Source: Micromonospora sp. NBC_00389 (GTDB taxonomy: Bacteria > Actinomycetota > Actinomycetes > Mycobacteriales > Micromonosporaceae). Taken from it: DNA of 64,000 nt. Location of the stretch: contig NZ_CP107947.1 in NCBI RefSeq assembly GCF_036059255.1, positions 2,976,001-3,040,000 on the forward strand, read 5' to 3'. Under the pieces are notes generated by a model. The model saw only the letters and a list, made by a program, of their open reading frames with translations, was not told where the DNA came from and searched no databases. Each line of letters opens with the position of its first letter. The first letter of the stretch is position 1. This document shows positions 1 to 8,630 of the stretch, piece after piece. The translations under genes and the position numbers were made by a program.

Positions 1-2
1 AG

Positions 3-230
3 CGGATGTACACCGCCCCGGTGGCCCGTGGGCGGGGTGTGGCCCGGACGGTGCTGGCCGCCGTCGAGCGCTCGGCCCGCGAGCAGGGCCGCAAGCGGAT
101 GGTCCTGGAGTGCGGGGACAAGCAGCCCGAGGCGATCGCCATGTACACCTCCGCCGGCTACGACCAGATCCCGAACTTCGGCTTCTACAAGGACGCGGAG
201 GGCTGCGTCTCCTTCGGCCGCACCCTCTGA
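3..230 (+). CDS. GNAT-family N-acetyltransferase, C-terminal part
   Basis: Only the last 75 codons are inside the window; the start lies upstream. The visible part has the acetyl-CoA-binding turn RGRGVARTVL of GNAT motif A, then an amphipathic helix, and near the end the common AMYTSAGY segment, where the Tyr often serves as general acid. GNAT enzymes move an acetyl group from acetyl-CoA to an amine; the substrate cannot be told from this fragment. It ends with TGA and faces the next gene tail to tail, 24 bp away. The family call is firm; the specific function is unknown. Confidence 0.85.
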   Translation, partial: RMYTAPVARGRGVARTVLAAVERSAREQGRKRMVLECGDKQPEAIAMYTSAGYDQIPNFGFYKDAEGCVSFGRTL

Positions 231-254
231 CCCGACGGGTGCGGGCGGCGGTGC

Positions 255-1511
255 TCAGCCGGTGGTGATCCGGATCCCGCCGGCTGCCCGGGTGGCCGCG
301 CCGGTCGCCTCCGCCGGGTCGGTGCCCCAGGCCAGCACCTGGCCGCTGCGCTGCACCGACGAGGTGACCTCGGCCACCTGGTCGCCCACCGCCACGCCCA
401 CGCCGACGTCCAGCACGCCGGGCACCCGGCGGGCTGCGCGTACCCCGTCCACGGCGGTGACGGTGCCCGGCGGGGCGAGCAGAAACTCCACCGCCGCCGC
501 GCCGGACGGCCGTGCCGGCAGGTTCGGGCGTTCCCCGCGCAGAGTCCGCAGGTACGCCGCCACGAACCCGCACTCGTAGGCGACCGAGATCAGCGCGGTG
601 ATCAGGTCACCGGGCAGCCGGGCGGCGCACTCCACCAACGCCGGGCCGTCGGCGGTACGGATCCACTCGCTGTGCAGCACGCCGGTGCGGAAGCCGGCGG
701 CGCCGGCCAGCCGGGCCGCCACGTCGAGCAACTCCCGCCGGGCATCCTCGGGCAGCGCGGACGGCACGGTGTGTCCGGTCTCGACCGGACGCCCACCGGC
801 CAGCACCCGCTTGTCCGTGACGTTGCCGAAGCGCACCTCGCCGTCGGCCACCAGCAGTTCCACGCTGTGTTCGGTGCCGATCAGCACCTGCTCGGCGAGG
901 ACCGCGGTCGGCAGGCCACGGCCGGTGGTGTCGGGGGAGGTCTCCGGGTCGGCGCTGGCGGCCCACGCGGCGGCGACCAGGGCCGGATCGGGGACGATCT
1001 GCACGCCGAGGCTGCCGGCGCGGCGGGTCGGCTTCAACACGCACCGCCCACCCTGTCGGTGGGCGAACGCGGTCGCCTCGGCGGCGGTGCCGACCAGCGC
1101 GAACGCCGGGTTGGTCAGGCCGGCTGCCGCGGCGAGCAACCGCATCCGGTGCTTGTCGGTGAAGATCTCGGCGGCCTTGACGCCGGCACCGGGCAGGCCG
1201 AGCGCGTCGGCCAGCCGAGCCGCGGCGAGCACCCCGTACTCCTGGCCGGGCACCACCAGCCGCGCGGCGGTCAGCCCCGGTTCCCGGGCGAGCAGCGCCG
1301 CCGGGTCCAGGTCGGTCTGGTACTCCGCGGCCACCACCCGGGAGACGAACGGCAGCGCGGCGCAGTGCCGGTCGAGGTCGCGGCGGCGGATCAGGTCGGG
1401 TTCCTCGACCACCACCACGCTGCCGGTGGGCAGCAGTTCGCCGAGCCCGTGCAGCAGGTCCAACGCGGTGCCCACCATGACCATCTCGTCCCGGCCCAGG
1501 TCCAGCTGCAC
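255..1511 (-). CDS. ATP-grasp domain carboxylate-amine ligase-like protein
   Basis: A 418-residue protein. The N-terminal third looks like a Rossmann-like pre-ATP-grasp domain (a glycine-rich turn, then VVVVEEPDLIRRRD). The ATP-grasp fold follows from about residue 125: VLKPTRRAGSLGV fits the ATP-binding lysine and flexible glycine loop, VLAEQVLIGTEHSVELL the central strands, and ECAARLPGDLI the metal-binding E-x-x-x-R segment. Such enzymes join a carboxylate to an amine or thiol through an acyl-phosphate; biotin-carboxylase-like and peptide-ligase members share this layout, so the substrate is open. The GTG start is supported by a strong GGAGGGG Shine-Dalgarno on the minus strand. It is a stand-alone gene with no pathway context. 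Confidence 0.85.
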   Translation of the reverse strand: MQLDLGRDEMVMVGTALDLLHGLGELLPTGSVVVVEEPDLIRRRDLDRHCAALPFVSRVVAAEYQTDLDPAALLAREPGLTAARLVVPGQEYGVLAAARLADALGLPGAGVKAAEIFTDKHRMRLLAAAAGLTNPAFALVGTAAEATAFAHRQGGRCVLKPTRRAGSLGVQIVPDPALVAAAWAASADPETSPDTTGRGLPTAVLAEQVLIGTEHSVELLVADGEVRFGNVTDKRVLAGGRPVETGHTVPSALPEDARRELLDVAARLAGAAGFRTGVLHSEWIRTADGPALVECAARLPGDLITALISVAYECGFVAAYLRTLRGERPNLPARPSGAAAVEFLLAPPGTVTAVDGVRAARRVPGVLDVGVGVAVGDQVAEVTSSVQRSGQVLAWGTDPAEATGAATRAAGGIRITTG

Positions 1512-1630
1512 CCGTCACCCCTCCGCCCGCGCCGGACCGGACGGCCGGCGCAGCGCGACCCTAACCGGACGGCGGCCCGGGTCGGCAGCCGCGTCGCGTA
1601 CTCGTCAGCGACCCAGCGCGGACACGACAG

Positions 1631-1659
1631 AGCCGGCGGACCACAGGGGTCCGCCGGCT
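1631..1659 (-). terminator. Hairpin downstream of rpmB
   Basis: A perfect 12-bp inverted repeat (AGCCGGCGGACC / GGTCCGCCGGCT) around a 5-nt loop, 30 nt past the rpmB stop on the minus strand. There is no clear T-tract, as is usual in high-GC actinomycetes. Confidence 0.7.
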
Positions 1660-1689
1660 GAGCAGTACGAGAAGGTGGGTGCTACCGCG

Positions 1690-1881
1690 TCAGGCGCGGG
1701 TGACCTTGCCGGCCTTGATGCACGAGGTGCAGACCTGCAACTTCTTGGTGTTGCCGCCACCGGCCGGGGTACGCACCGACTGGATGTTCGGGTTCCAGCG
1801 GCGGTTGGTCCGCCGGTGCGAGTGGGACACGTTGTGGCCGAAGCCCGGTCCCTTGCCACAGACGTCGCACACGCTAGCCAC
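1690..1881 (-). CDS. rpmB: 50S ribosomal protein L28
   Basis: A 63-residue L28 of normal actinobacterial length. It starts [15 protein letters not shown] and has the family segments [16 protein letters not shown] and [14 protein letters not shown]. The two CxxC pairs (C-DVC-G near residue 5 and C-TSC-I near residue 52) make this a zinc-binding (C+) paralogue, the form normally used when zinc is plentiful. The GTG start has a GAG-type Shine-Dalgarno (caggag) seven bases away. It stands alone, divergent from the DAK2 gene, and is followed by a strong hairpin. Confidence 0.97.
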   Translation of the reverse strand: MASVCDVCGKGPGFGHNVSHSHRRTNRRWNPNIQSVRTPAGGGNTKKLQVCTSCIKAGKVTRA

Positions 1882-2158
1882 GGGATACTCCTGGGATTGA
1901 AACGTTCATGAGGTCGCCGGCAGGTGCTGCCCGGGCAACCTGGTCAGGTTACCCGATGACCCGCCGACCCGGCGAACCGGCCCGGTCGGGCGACCGCCCG
2001 CGCCCCAGCCCGCAGGTGGTGCTGGGCACTTCCGCCGTCTGGTGGGCCGGTCCGGCGGCAACGGTACCGGAAGCCCCGACCACCGGCGCCAGGATCACCG
2101 CCGGGCCGGAGGCGACCGGACACGCCGGACGAGTCCGACGGGTGTCGGCGTGCGCCAG

Positions 2159-2164
2159 TAGGCT
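2159..2164 (+). promoter_or_regulatory. -10 element for a leaderless DAK2-recG transcript
   Basis: TAGGCT sits 7 nt before the GTG at 2172. This is the spacing expected if transcription begins at the start codon. No Shine-Dalgarno is present. Confidence 0.55.
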
Positions 2165-2171
2165 TCTGGCC

Positions 2172-3785
2172 GTGCTGGACACCCTCGACGCCGCCGCGGT
2201 CCGTCGCTGGTGCGCGAGCGGGCTGGCCGCGCTGAAGCGCCACCAGGGTGAGATCGACCAGCTGAACGTCTATCCGGTGCCCGACGGCGACACCGGCACC
2301 AACCTGGTGCTCACCCTCACCTCGGCCCAGCAGGCTCTGGCGATGGACCTGGACACCCTCCCAAACAGCGGGCCGACCGCGCACGGGCACGCGTTGCGGC
2401 TGATGGCCCAGGGCGCGCTGCTCGGCGCACGCGGCAACTCTGGGGTGATCCTGTCGCAGATCCTGCGCGGCTTCGCCGACGCGGTCGTCGCCGTGCCGGC
2501 GGTGCGCGGCCGGGAGTTGGCCACCGCGCTGCGGTCCGCCACCGCCGCCGCGTACACGGCGGTCGCCCGGCCGGTGGAGGGCACCCTGCTCACCGTGGTC
2601 GGCGCGGCCGCTCTCGCGGCCGAGCGCACGGACAGCGACGACCTGCCGGCGGTGGCCCGGGCCGCGGCGCGGGCGGCGGCCGAGGCGCTGGCCCGGACCC
2701 CGGAGCAGCTGCCGGCCCTGGCCCGCGCCGGCGTGGTCGACGCAGGCGGCCGAGGGCTCTGCGTGCTGCTCGACGCCCTGGTCGAGGTGCTCACCGGGGA
2801 GGTCGCCGCCCGGCTCGCGCCGGCGCCGCGCTCCGCCCGGCCGGCGGCCACCGTTGCCCGGGAGACAGGCTCCGACGAGTACGCCTACGAGGTGCAGTTC
2901 CTCCTCGACGCCGACGCCGAGGCGGTGGCTGGGATGCGCCAGGCGCTGAACGCACTGGGGGATTCGCTGGTCGTCGTCGGCGACGGGCATGAGCCGGAAG
3001 GCACCTGGAACGTGCACGTGCACGTCAACGACGTGGGCGCGGCGGTCGAGGCGGGCGTCGCCGCCGGTCGCCCGTACCGGATCTCGGTGACCCGCTTCGC
3101 CGACCAGTCGGAGCCGTCCCTCGGCCCGGCGACGGACGGCCGAGCCGCCGTGGTGGTGGCCACCGGCGTCGGGATCGCCGGGCTGTTCGCCGCGGAGGGC
3201 GCCACCGTCGTGCCGGGCAACCCGTCCACCGGCGAGCTGTTGGACGCGGTGCGCAGCACCGGCGCGGCCCGGGTGGTGGTGCTGCCCAACGACCCGAACA
3301 CCGAGGCCGTGGCGAGCGCGGCGGCCCGCGAGGCACACCGGTACGGCATCAAGGTGAGCGTGGTGCCGACCCGTTCGCCGGTCCAGGCGCTGGCCGCCCT
3401 CGCGGTCCGCGACGGCGCCCGCCGCTTCGAGGACGACGTGATCGCGATGGCCGAGGCGGCCGGCGCCTGCCGCTACGCCGAGGTCTGCCACGCCAGCCGG
3501 GAGGCGCTGACCGTGGCCGGCCCGTGCCGCCCTGGCGACGTGCTGGCGCTGGTCGAGGGGGAGGTGCACCTGATCGGCACCGACCTGACCGACACCTGCG
3601 CGGCCGTCGTCGACCGGATGCTCGGCGGCGGCGGGGAACTGGTCACCCTGCTGGCCGGGGTGGACGCGCCGGCCGGGCTCACCGATGCCGTCCGTGCGCA
3701 CGTCGCGCGGCGCTGGCCGTTCGTCGAGGTGCAGGCGTACCCCGGCGGCCAGCCGTATTATCCGCTCCTGGTGGGAGTCGAATGA
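2172..3785 (+). CDS. DAK2-domain fatty-acid kinase-like protein (FakA/YloV family)
   Basis: A 537-residue protein with an N-terminal DAK2 kinase domain (about 1-200), recognised by NVYPVPDGDTGTNL, whose aspartates bind Mg-ATP, and ARGNSGVILSQILRGF. A C-terminal FakA-type domain with an ATGVGIAGLF turn and NPSTGELLDAV follows. In Firmicutes FakA phosphorylates fatty acids presented by FakB; no FakB (DegV) gene is visible here, so that role is by family. An in-frame extension reaches to 1908, but GTG 2172 is chosen because a TAGGCT -10 box lies 7 nt upstream and the family starts here. The stop overlaps the recG start by 4 nt (ATGA). DAK2-recG pairing is common in actinobacteria and Firmicutes. 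Confidence 0.92.
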   Translation: MLDTLDAAAVRRWCASGLAALKRHQGEIDQLNVYPVPDGDTGTNLVLTLTSAQQALAMDLDTLPNSGPTAHGHALRLMAQGALLGARGNSGVILSQILRGFADAVVAVPAVRGRELATALRSATAAAYTAVARPVEGTLLTVVGAAALAAERTDSDDLPAVARAAARAAAEALARTPEQLPALARAGVVDAGGRGLCVLLDALVEVLTGEVAARLAPAPRSARPAATVARETGSDEYAYEVQFLLDADAEAVAGMRQALNALGDSLVVVGDGHEPEGTWNVHVHVNDVGAAVEAGVAAGRPYRISVTRFADQSEPSLGPATDGRAAVVVATGVGIAGLFAAEGATVVPGNPSTGELLDAVRSTGAARVVVLPNDPNTEAVASAAAREAHRYGIKVSVVPTRSPVQALAALAVRDGARRFEDDVIAMAEAAGACRYAEVCHASREALTVAGPCRPGDVLALVEGEVHLIGTDLTDTCAAVVDRMLGGGGELVTLLAGVDAPAGLTDAVRAHVARRWPFVEVQAYPGGQPYYPLLVGVE

Positions 3786-5980
3786 GCGAGCCGGCCACGG
3801 TGGACACTCCGTTGAAGAAGCTGGTCGGGGACAAGACGGCCAAGGCGTTGGCCGCCCACCTCGACCTGCACACCGCGGGTGACCTGGTCTACCACTTCCC
3901 GCGCCGCTACGACGAGCGCGGCGAGCACACCGACATCCGCTCGCTGGACGTCGGTGAGCAGGTCACCGTGATGGCCCAGGTGCAGCGCACCGCGGTGCGC
4001 CCGATGCGCCAGCGCCGGGGCAACCTGCTGGAGGTGACCGTCGGCGACGGCTCGGGCGGGTTGCTGACGCTGACCTTCTTCGGCAACCAGGCGTGGCGCG
4101 AGCGGGAGCTGCGTCCGGGCCGGTGGGGGCTGTTCGCCGGCAAGGTCACCGAGTTCCGGGGCAAGCGTCAGCTCAACGGTCCGGAGTACGTCCTGCTCGG
4201 CGAGGGCGGCGAAGGCGAGGCAGCGCTCAGCGACGAGATCGAGGAGTTCGCCGGCGCGCTGATCCCCGTCTACCCGGCCGCGGCGGCGGTGCCGACCTGG
4301 GTGATCGCCCGCTGCGTGCGGGTCGTGCTGGACACCTTCACCCCGCCGGAGGATCCGCTGCCGGCCACCGTGCTGGCCAGCCGCAATCTGGTCGGGCTGG
4401 GCACCGCGCTGCGGGAGATCCACCGACCGACCAGCAAGGAGGAGCTCTACCGGGCGCGGCGGCGGCTCAAGTGGGACGAGGCGTTCGCCGTCCAGGTGAC
4501 CCTGGTGCAGCGCAAGCACCGGGCCGCTGACTGGCCGGCCCGGCCCCGTCCGGCGCGCGCCAGTGGGCTGCTGGACGCCTTCGACGCCCGGCTGCCGTAC
4601 GAGCTGACCGCCGGTCAGCGCGAGGTCGGCGTGGAGATCGCCGCGGACCTGGCCGCCCCGCACCCGATGCACCGGTTGTTGCAGGGCGAGGTGGGTTCGG
4701 GCAAGACGGTGGTGGCGCTGCGGGCGATGCTCCAGGTGGTCGACGCGGGCGGGCAGGCGGCGCTGCTGGCGCCCACCGAGGTGCTGGCCGGTCAGCACCA
4801 CCGCGGCATGCGCGACCTGCTCGGGCCGCTCGGCCGGGCCGGCGAGCTGGATTCCGCCGACAACGCCACCCGGGTGGAGCTGGTCACCGGCTCGCTGGGC
4901 GCGGCCGCCCGCCGCCGGGCGCTCGGCGAGGTGGCCAGCGGCGCCGCCGGCATCGTGCTCGGCACCCACGCGCTGCTCTACGAGGGGGTGGACTTCGCCG
5001 ACCTCGGCCTGGTGGTGGTCGACGAGCAGCACCGTTTCGGCGTGGAGCAGCGTGATGCGCTGCGGTCCAAGGCCGACCAGCCGCCGCACGTGCTGGTGAT
5101 GACGGCCACCCCGATCCCGCGCACGGTGGCGATGACCGTCTACGGCGACCTGGAGGTCTCCACCCTCTCCCAGCTGCCTCGGGGCCGCTCGCCGATCGCC
5201 TCGCACGTGGTGCCGGCCGCCGAGCGACCGGCCTTTTTGGACCGGGCCTGGCGCCGGCTGCGCGAGGAGGTGGCCGCCGGGCACCAGGCGTACGTGGTGT
5301 GCCCGCGAATCGGTGAGGGACCGGCGTCGGAGGAGGAGCCGCCGCCGGTGGACGACAACGGGCGCCGGCCGCCGTTGGCGGTGACCGAGGTGGCACCGCT
5401 GCTGGCCGAGGGGCCGCTGCACGGGCTGCGGATCGGGGTGCTGCACGGCCGCCTGCCGGCCGACGAGAAGGACGCGGTGATGCGCTCCTTCGCCGCCGGT
5501 GACCTGGACGTGCTGGTGGCGACCACGGTGGTCGAGGTCGGTGTGGACGTCCCGAACGCGACCGTGATGATCGTGCTGGACGCCGACCGGTTCGGTGTCT
5601 CGCAGCTGCACCAGCTGCGCGGCCGGGTCGGCCGGGGCGCCGCCGCCGGGCTCTGCCTGCTGGTCAGCGAGGCGGCCGAGGGGTCGTCGGCCCGGGAGCG
5701 GCTGGACGCGGTCGCGTCCACCAGCGACGGCTTCAAGCTCGCCGAGCTGGATCTGGAGCAGCGCCGCGAGGGCGACGTGCTGGGCGCCACCCAGTCCGGG
5801 CGCCGCTCACACCTGCGGCTGCTGTCGCTGCTGCGCGACGCCGACCTGATCCGCGACGCCCGCGCCGAGGCGATCGCCCTGGTCGAGGAGGACCCGGAGC
5901 TGACCCGGCATCCGGCGCTGGCCGCGTCGGTCACCGCCCTCGTCGACGAGGACCGCGCGGAGTACCTGGAAAAGGGCTGA
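3782..5980 (+). CDS. recG: ATP-dependent DNA helicase RecG
   Basis: A 732-residue RecG, which remodels stalled replication forks and branch-migrates Holliday junctions. Domains in order: N-terminal wedge/OB domain (to about 260, FPRRYDERGEHTDIRSL), helicase lobe 1 with Walker A GEVGSGKTVVAL, Walker B DEQHRFGVEQR and TATPIPRT, then lobe 2 with VVEVGVDVPNATVM and QLRGRVGRG. The ATG at 3782 is used because it overlaps the DAK2 stop as ATGA; a longer frame from 3524 runs inside the upstream gene and is not credible. An Asp/Glu/Pro-rich insert (SEEEPPPVDDNG) sits in lobe 2. Translation is probably coupled to the DAK2 gene. Confidence 0.97.
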   Translation: MSEPATVDTPLKKLVGDKTAKALAAHLDLHTAGDLVYHFPRRYDERGEHTDIRSLDVGEQVTVMAQVQRTAVRPMRQRRGNLLEVTVGDGSGGLLTLTFFGNQAWRERELRPGRWGLFAGKVTEFRGKRQLNGPEYVLLGEGGEGEAALSDEIEEFAGALIPVYPAAAAVPTWVIARCVRVVLDTFTPPEDPLPATVLASRNLVGLGTALREIHRPTSKEELYRARRRLKWDEAFAVQVTLVQRKHRAADWPARPRPARASGLLDAFDARLPYELTAGQREVGVEIAADLAAPHPMHRLLQGEVGSGKTVVALRAMLQVVDAGGQAALLAPTEVLAGQHHRGMRDLLGPLGRAGELDSADNATRVELVTGSLGAAARRRALGEVASGAAGIVLGTHALLYEGVDFADLGLVVVDEQHRFGVEQRDALRSKADQPPHVLVMTATPIPRTVAMTVYGDLEVSTLSQLPRGRSPIASHVVPAAERPAFLDRAWRRLREEVAAGHQAYVVCPRIGEGPASEEEPPPVDDNGRRPPLAVTEVAPLLAEGPLHGLRIGVLHGRLPADEKDAVMRSFAAGDLDVLVATTVVEVGVDVPNATVMIVLDADRFGVSQLHQLRGRVGRGAAAGLCLLVSEAAEGSSARERLDAVASTSDGFKLAELDLEQRREGDVLGATQSGRRSHLRLLSLLRDADLIRDARAEAIALVEEDPELTRHPALAASVTALVDEDRAEYLEKG

Positions 5981-6022
5981 CGTTTCGACCCGCCACGAGG
6001 CGCGTGGTACGCGGGTGAAACG

Positions 6023-6062
6023 CCCGAGGGCGCGCCGACCGGGTGGTCGACGCGCCCTCGGG
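6023..6062. terminator. Bidirectional terminator between recG and the LPXTG gene
   Basis: An 18-bp inverted repeat with one mismatch around the 4-nt loop GGGT, centred between two convergent genes and 16 bp from the LPXTG stop. It can serve both strands. Confidence 0.8.
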
Positions 6063-6078
6063 TTCAGCGCGGTTCGGT

Positions 6079-7026
6079 TCAGGCGGTGAACCGGAGCCGG
6101 CGACGGCGAGCGACCAGGAACAGGCCCGCACCGGCGGCCAGCAGGACGACAGCGCCGCCAGCGATCAGGGTGGTGTTCGTGCCGGTGAGCGGCAGGCCGC
6201 CACCCTCGCCCTCGTCGCACTCGGCCGGCTGCTCCCAGGCGATCGGCTCGGTGTCGTCAAGGCCGTCGCCGGCCGGCGTGACGGTGAGACCCTCGGTCGC
6301 GACGAAGGAGACGGAGCCGGTCTCGCCGGGCTCGACGGTCAGCGTCTTCGCCTCGCCCTTGTTCGGGGTCAGCGTGATGCTGACGGTCTCACCGTCGGCC
6401 GGGTTCTCGATCGTGAAGGTGAGCTTGTCGCAGGTCGATTCGACGGTGCCCACCGGCTCGGCCGGCGCCGGGGTGACGGTCGGCGTCGGGCTCGGGCTCT
6501 CGGCCGGCGGCTGGCTCGGCGACGGAGACGCGGTGGTGGGGGTCGGGGTCGGGGTGGGGGACGCCGTCGGGGTGGCGGTCGGCGTCGGGGTGGGCTGCAC
6601 GGCGCAGGTGCCGGCCGGGGTGGCTGCCACCGTCCGGTGCTCGGTCACGATCCGGTCCGGACGCTCCCACCGCGCCTCGACGGTCAGCTCGATCTTCGGC
6701 TCCCGCTCGGTGAAGGTGTGGGTCTGGGTGGCGGTGAGGAGGTTCCCACCCTTCGCCGGGAGGATGGCATCGACCTTCAGGTCGCCAGCGGTGAACTCGC
6801 TGGTGATGGTCGACGAGACCGCGGTGATCCTGGCATCGATGTTCTCGCTGTTGCCGACCTTCCAAGTGACCGTGGTCTGGCCGTCGGCGGCCAGGCAGTA
6901 GGTGCCGGAGGGCTCGGGGTGGTGGGCGCTGGCCGGCGCGGCGAACGTCGTCATGGCGCCGACGCCGATCAGCGCGCCAGCGGCGACGGCCGCGATGCGC
7001 CGGAACGGAGACTTCGGACGGATCAC
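6079..7026 (-). CDS. LPXTG-anchored secreted surface protein
   Basis: A 315-residue export protein. Residues 1-34 form a signal peptide (RR, hydrophobic core, cleavage after PASA). A beta-rich extracellular part follows, then a Pro/Thr/Ser stalk of PT and PS dipeptides around residues 155-205, and a second small domain. The end carries LPLTG at 278-282, a hydrophobic span and an RRRR tail, the full class of sortase cell-wall sorting signals. No sortase gene is in the window. The GTG start has a good caggag Shine-Dalgarno. The upstream region is strikingly AT-rich. Binding function is unknown. Confidence 0.9.
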   Translation of the reverse strand: MIRPKSPFRRIAAVAAGALIGVGAMTTFAAPASAHHPEPSGTYCLAADGQTTVTWKVGNSENIDARITAVSSTITSEFTAGDLKVDAILPAKGGNLLTATQTHTFTEREPKIELTVEARWERPDRIVTEHRTVAATPAGTCAVQPTPTPTATPTASPTPTPTPTTASPSPSQPPAESPSPTPTVTPAPAEPVGTVESTCDKLTFTIENPADGETVSITLTPNKGEAKTLTVEPGETGSVSFVATEGLTVTPAGDGLDDTEPIAWEQPAECDEGEGGGLPLTGTNTTLIAGGAVVLLAAGAGLFLVARRRRLRFTA

Positions 7027-7301
7027 TGGTACTCCTGGAGTGCTGAAGCGTTAGGGGCGTGGCCCGGGAGCGACAGTGGACGGTAACTGCACGTCCGTAT
7101 GTCTAGGTGCCTTCCCGAGCCGTGGGCCGGCGGGTGGCCGCCGACACCCGGCAGACCCTAGCGAGATCCTCGCGAGTGATACAGCCCTCAGGATTTGCTA
7201 AGACTGATGTTATGAATGTGAGATCATTGATATACGAATAGTGATCATGTGCTCGCCCAGGCGATACCTATGGTGTCGGTCGTGGTCTCCATCGGCTCGC
7301 G

Positions 7302-7307
7302 TAGCGT
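7302..7307 (+). promoter_or_regulatory. -10 element before the rsmD leader peptide
   Basis: TAGCGT lies exactly 7 nt before the ATG at 7315. The transcript would therefore begin at the leader-peptide start codon and put the AGGAGG Shine-Dalgarno of rsmD inside that mini-ORF. Confidence 0.5.
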
Positions 7308-7314
7308 CGGGGGT

Positions 7315-7335
7315 ATGAGCAGGAGGAAACGGTGA
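7315..7335 (+). CDS. Six-codon leader peptide MSRRKR, coupled to rsmD
   Basis: ATG AGC AGG AGG AAA CGG TGA. The two Arg codons AGG-AGG are also the rsmD Shine-Dalgarno. The TGA overlaps the rsmD GTG (GTGA), so ribosomes finishing the leader could restart on rsmD. AGG codons are rare in this GC-rich genome. Translation of the leader is inferred from spacing to the -10 box. Confidence 0.4.
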   Translation: MSRRKR

Positions 7336-7895
7336 CCCGGATCGTGGCCGGGACGCTCGGCGGCCGGCGGATCGCCGCGCCTCCCGGCGCCGGCACCCGA
7401 CCCACCTCCGACCGGGTCCGGGAGGCGCTCTTCAGCGCCGTCGAGGCCGAGGTCGACCTCAACGGCGCCCGCTTCGCGGACCTGTACGCCGGTTCCGGCG
7501 CGGTCGGGCTGGAGGCGCTCTCTCGGGGGGCCCGGCACGTCCTGCTGGTCGAGTCCGACGCTCGGGCGGCCCGGGTGATCCGGGAGAACACGGCGGCCCT
7601 GCGGGCCGGCCCGGCCGTCCGCCTGGTGACCGGCAAGGTGGCGACGGTGCTGGCCGCCGGCCCGGACGGTGGGCCGTACGACGTGGTGTTCGCCGACCCG
7701 CCGTACGCCGTGCCGGACGCGGAGATCACCGCGCTGCAGACGACGCTGGTCGACGGCGGCTGGCTGGCGCCCGACGCCCTGGTGGTGGTGGAGCGGTCCA
7801 GCCGCACCGGGCCGGTCGACTGGGTGGACGGGATCACTGCCGAGCGCAGTCGCCGTTACGGCGAGACCACCCTTTGGTACGGTCGCCGATCATGA
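7332..7895 (+). CDS. rsmD: 16S rRNA (guanine(966)-N(2))-methyltransferase
   Basis: A 187-residue SAM-dependent methyltransferase that modifies G966 of 16S rRNA during 30S assembly. It begins [19 protein letters not shown], typical of RsmD, and has [13 protein letters not shown], the SAM-binding loop [18 protein letters not shown] and the N6/N2-adenine/guanine catalytic motif DPPY ([12 protein letters not shown]). The GTG start at 7332 has an AGGAGG Shine-Dalgarno seven bases upstream that lies inside a six-codon leader ORF. The stop overlaps coaD as ATGA. The rsmD-coaD pair is conserved across bacteria. Confidence 0.97.
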   Translation: MTRIVAGTLGGRRIAAPPGAGTRPTSDRVREALFSAVEAEVDLNGARFADLYAGSGAVGLEALSRGARHVLLVESDARAARVIRENTAALRAGPAVRLVTGKVATVLAAGPDGGPYDVVFADPPYAVPDAEITALQTTLVDGGWLAPDALVVVERSSRTGPVDWVDGITAERSRRYGETTLWYGRRS

Positions 7896-8374
7896 GACGT
7901 GCGGTGTGTCCCGGCTCGTTCGATCCGGTCACCAACGGACACCTCGACATCATCGGCCGGGCCAGCCGGCTCTTCGACGAGGTGATCGTCGGCGTGCTGA
8001 TAAACCAGTCGAAGAGTGGCCTGTTCACCGTCGAGGAGCGGATCGACATGCTCCGCGAGGTGACTGCCTCGTACGGCAACGTACGGGTCGAGTCGTTCCG
8101 GGGGCTGCTGGTCGACTTCTGCCGCGCCCAGCAGGCGAGCGTGCTGATCAAGGGCCTGCGGGCGGTCAGCGACTTCGACTACGAGCTGCAGATGGCCCAG
8201 ATGAACATCGGGCTGGCCGGGGTCGAGACGTTGTTCATGCCGACCAACCCCCTCTACTCCTTCCTCTCCTCCAGCCTGGTCAAGGACGTGGCCAAGTGGG
8301 GCGGCGACATCTCCGCCCACGTCCCCGACCCGGTCCGGGAAGCCCTCCAGTCCCGCCTCGGCCCCCGCCCGTAA
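7892..8374 (+). CDS. coaD: Phosphopantetheine adenylyltransferase
   Basis: 160 residues, the usual length. It transfers AMP from ATP to 4'-phosphopantetheine, the penultimate step of coenzyme A synthesis. The nucleotidyltransferase signature [16 protein letters not shown] contains the (H/T)xGH motif, and the C-terminal loop [13 protein letters not shown] matches the ISSS(x)VR-type motif. The ATG at 7892 is preferred over a start at 7874 because it is in the 4-nt ATGA overlap with the rsmD stop and gives the normal N-terminus. Expression is coupled to rsmD. Confidence 0.97.
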   Translation: MRRAVCPGSFDPVTNGHLDIIGRASRLFDEVIVGVLINQSKSGLFTVEERIDMLREVTASYGNVRVESFRGLLVDFCRAQQASVLIKGLRAVSDFDYELQMAQMNIGLAGVETLFMPTNPLYSFLSSSLVKDVAKWGGDISAHVPDPVREALQSRLGPRP

Positions 8375-8630
8375 CCCTCCGCGCCGCCGGTCTGCAGTTG
8401 CGGTCGGTGGATCGCGCGCCTCTGCGGCGACTGGGCGGGCCCTGTCGTGGCAGTGCAAGATCGACGGGGCTGGATCGTGGGTGGTCGCGGAATGTCATGA
8501 TGTCGCGACGCGCCGGGTTGGGGTGGATGGGGCAGGTGTGGGGCGGGCACGACATGATTGGTAGAGCGGGGAACCGGCCGTAGCCCGCATCATGGAGGTC
8601 GGCCGAAGAACGACAGGGAGTGAGGTACCG
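8375..8630. other. Gene-free stretch between coaD and the DivIVA-like gene
   Basis: About 250 nt with no credible ORF. It holds a GCAAGATCGAC motif near 8455 similar to the outer arms of the palindromes at 39.6 and 55.8 kb, a weak GTCGCG/CGCGAC stem near 8485-8515, and two ATG-containing GACATGAT/GTCATGAT words. It may be a decayed intergenic repeat. Confidence 0.35.

Noticed and set aside
1944..3701. 585-codon minus-strand frame opposite the DAK2 gene
   Set aside because: A GC shadow: Gly/Arg/His-rich translation with no motif.
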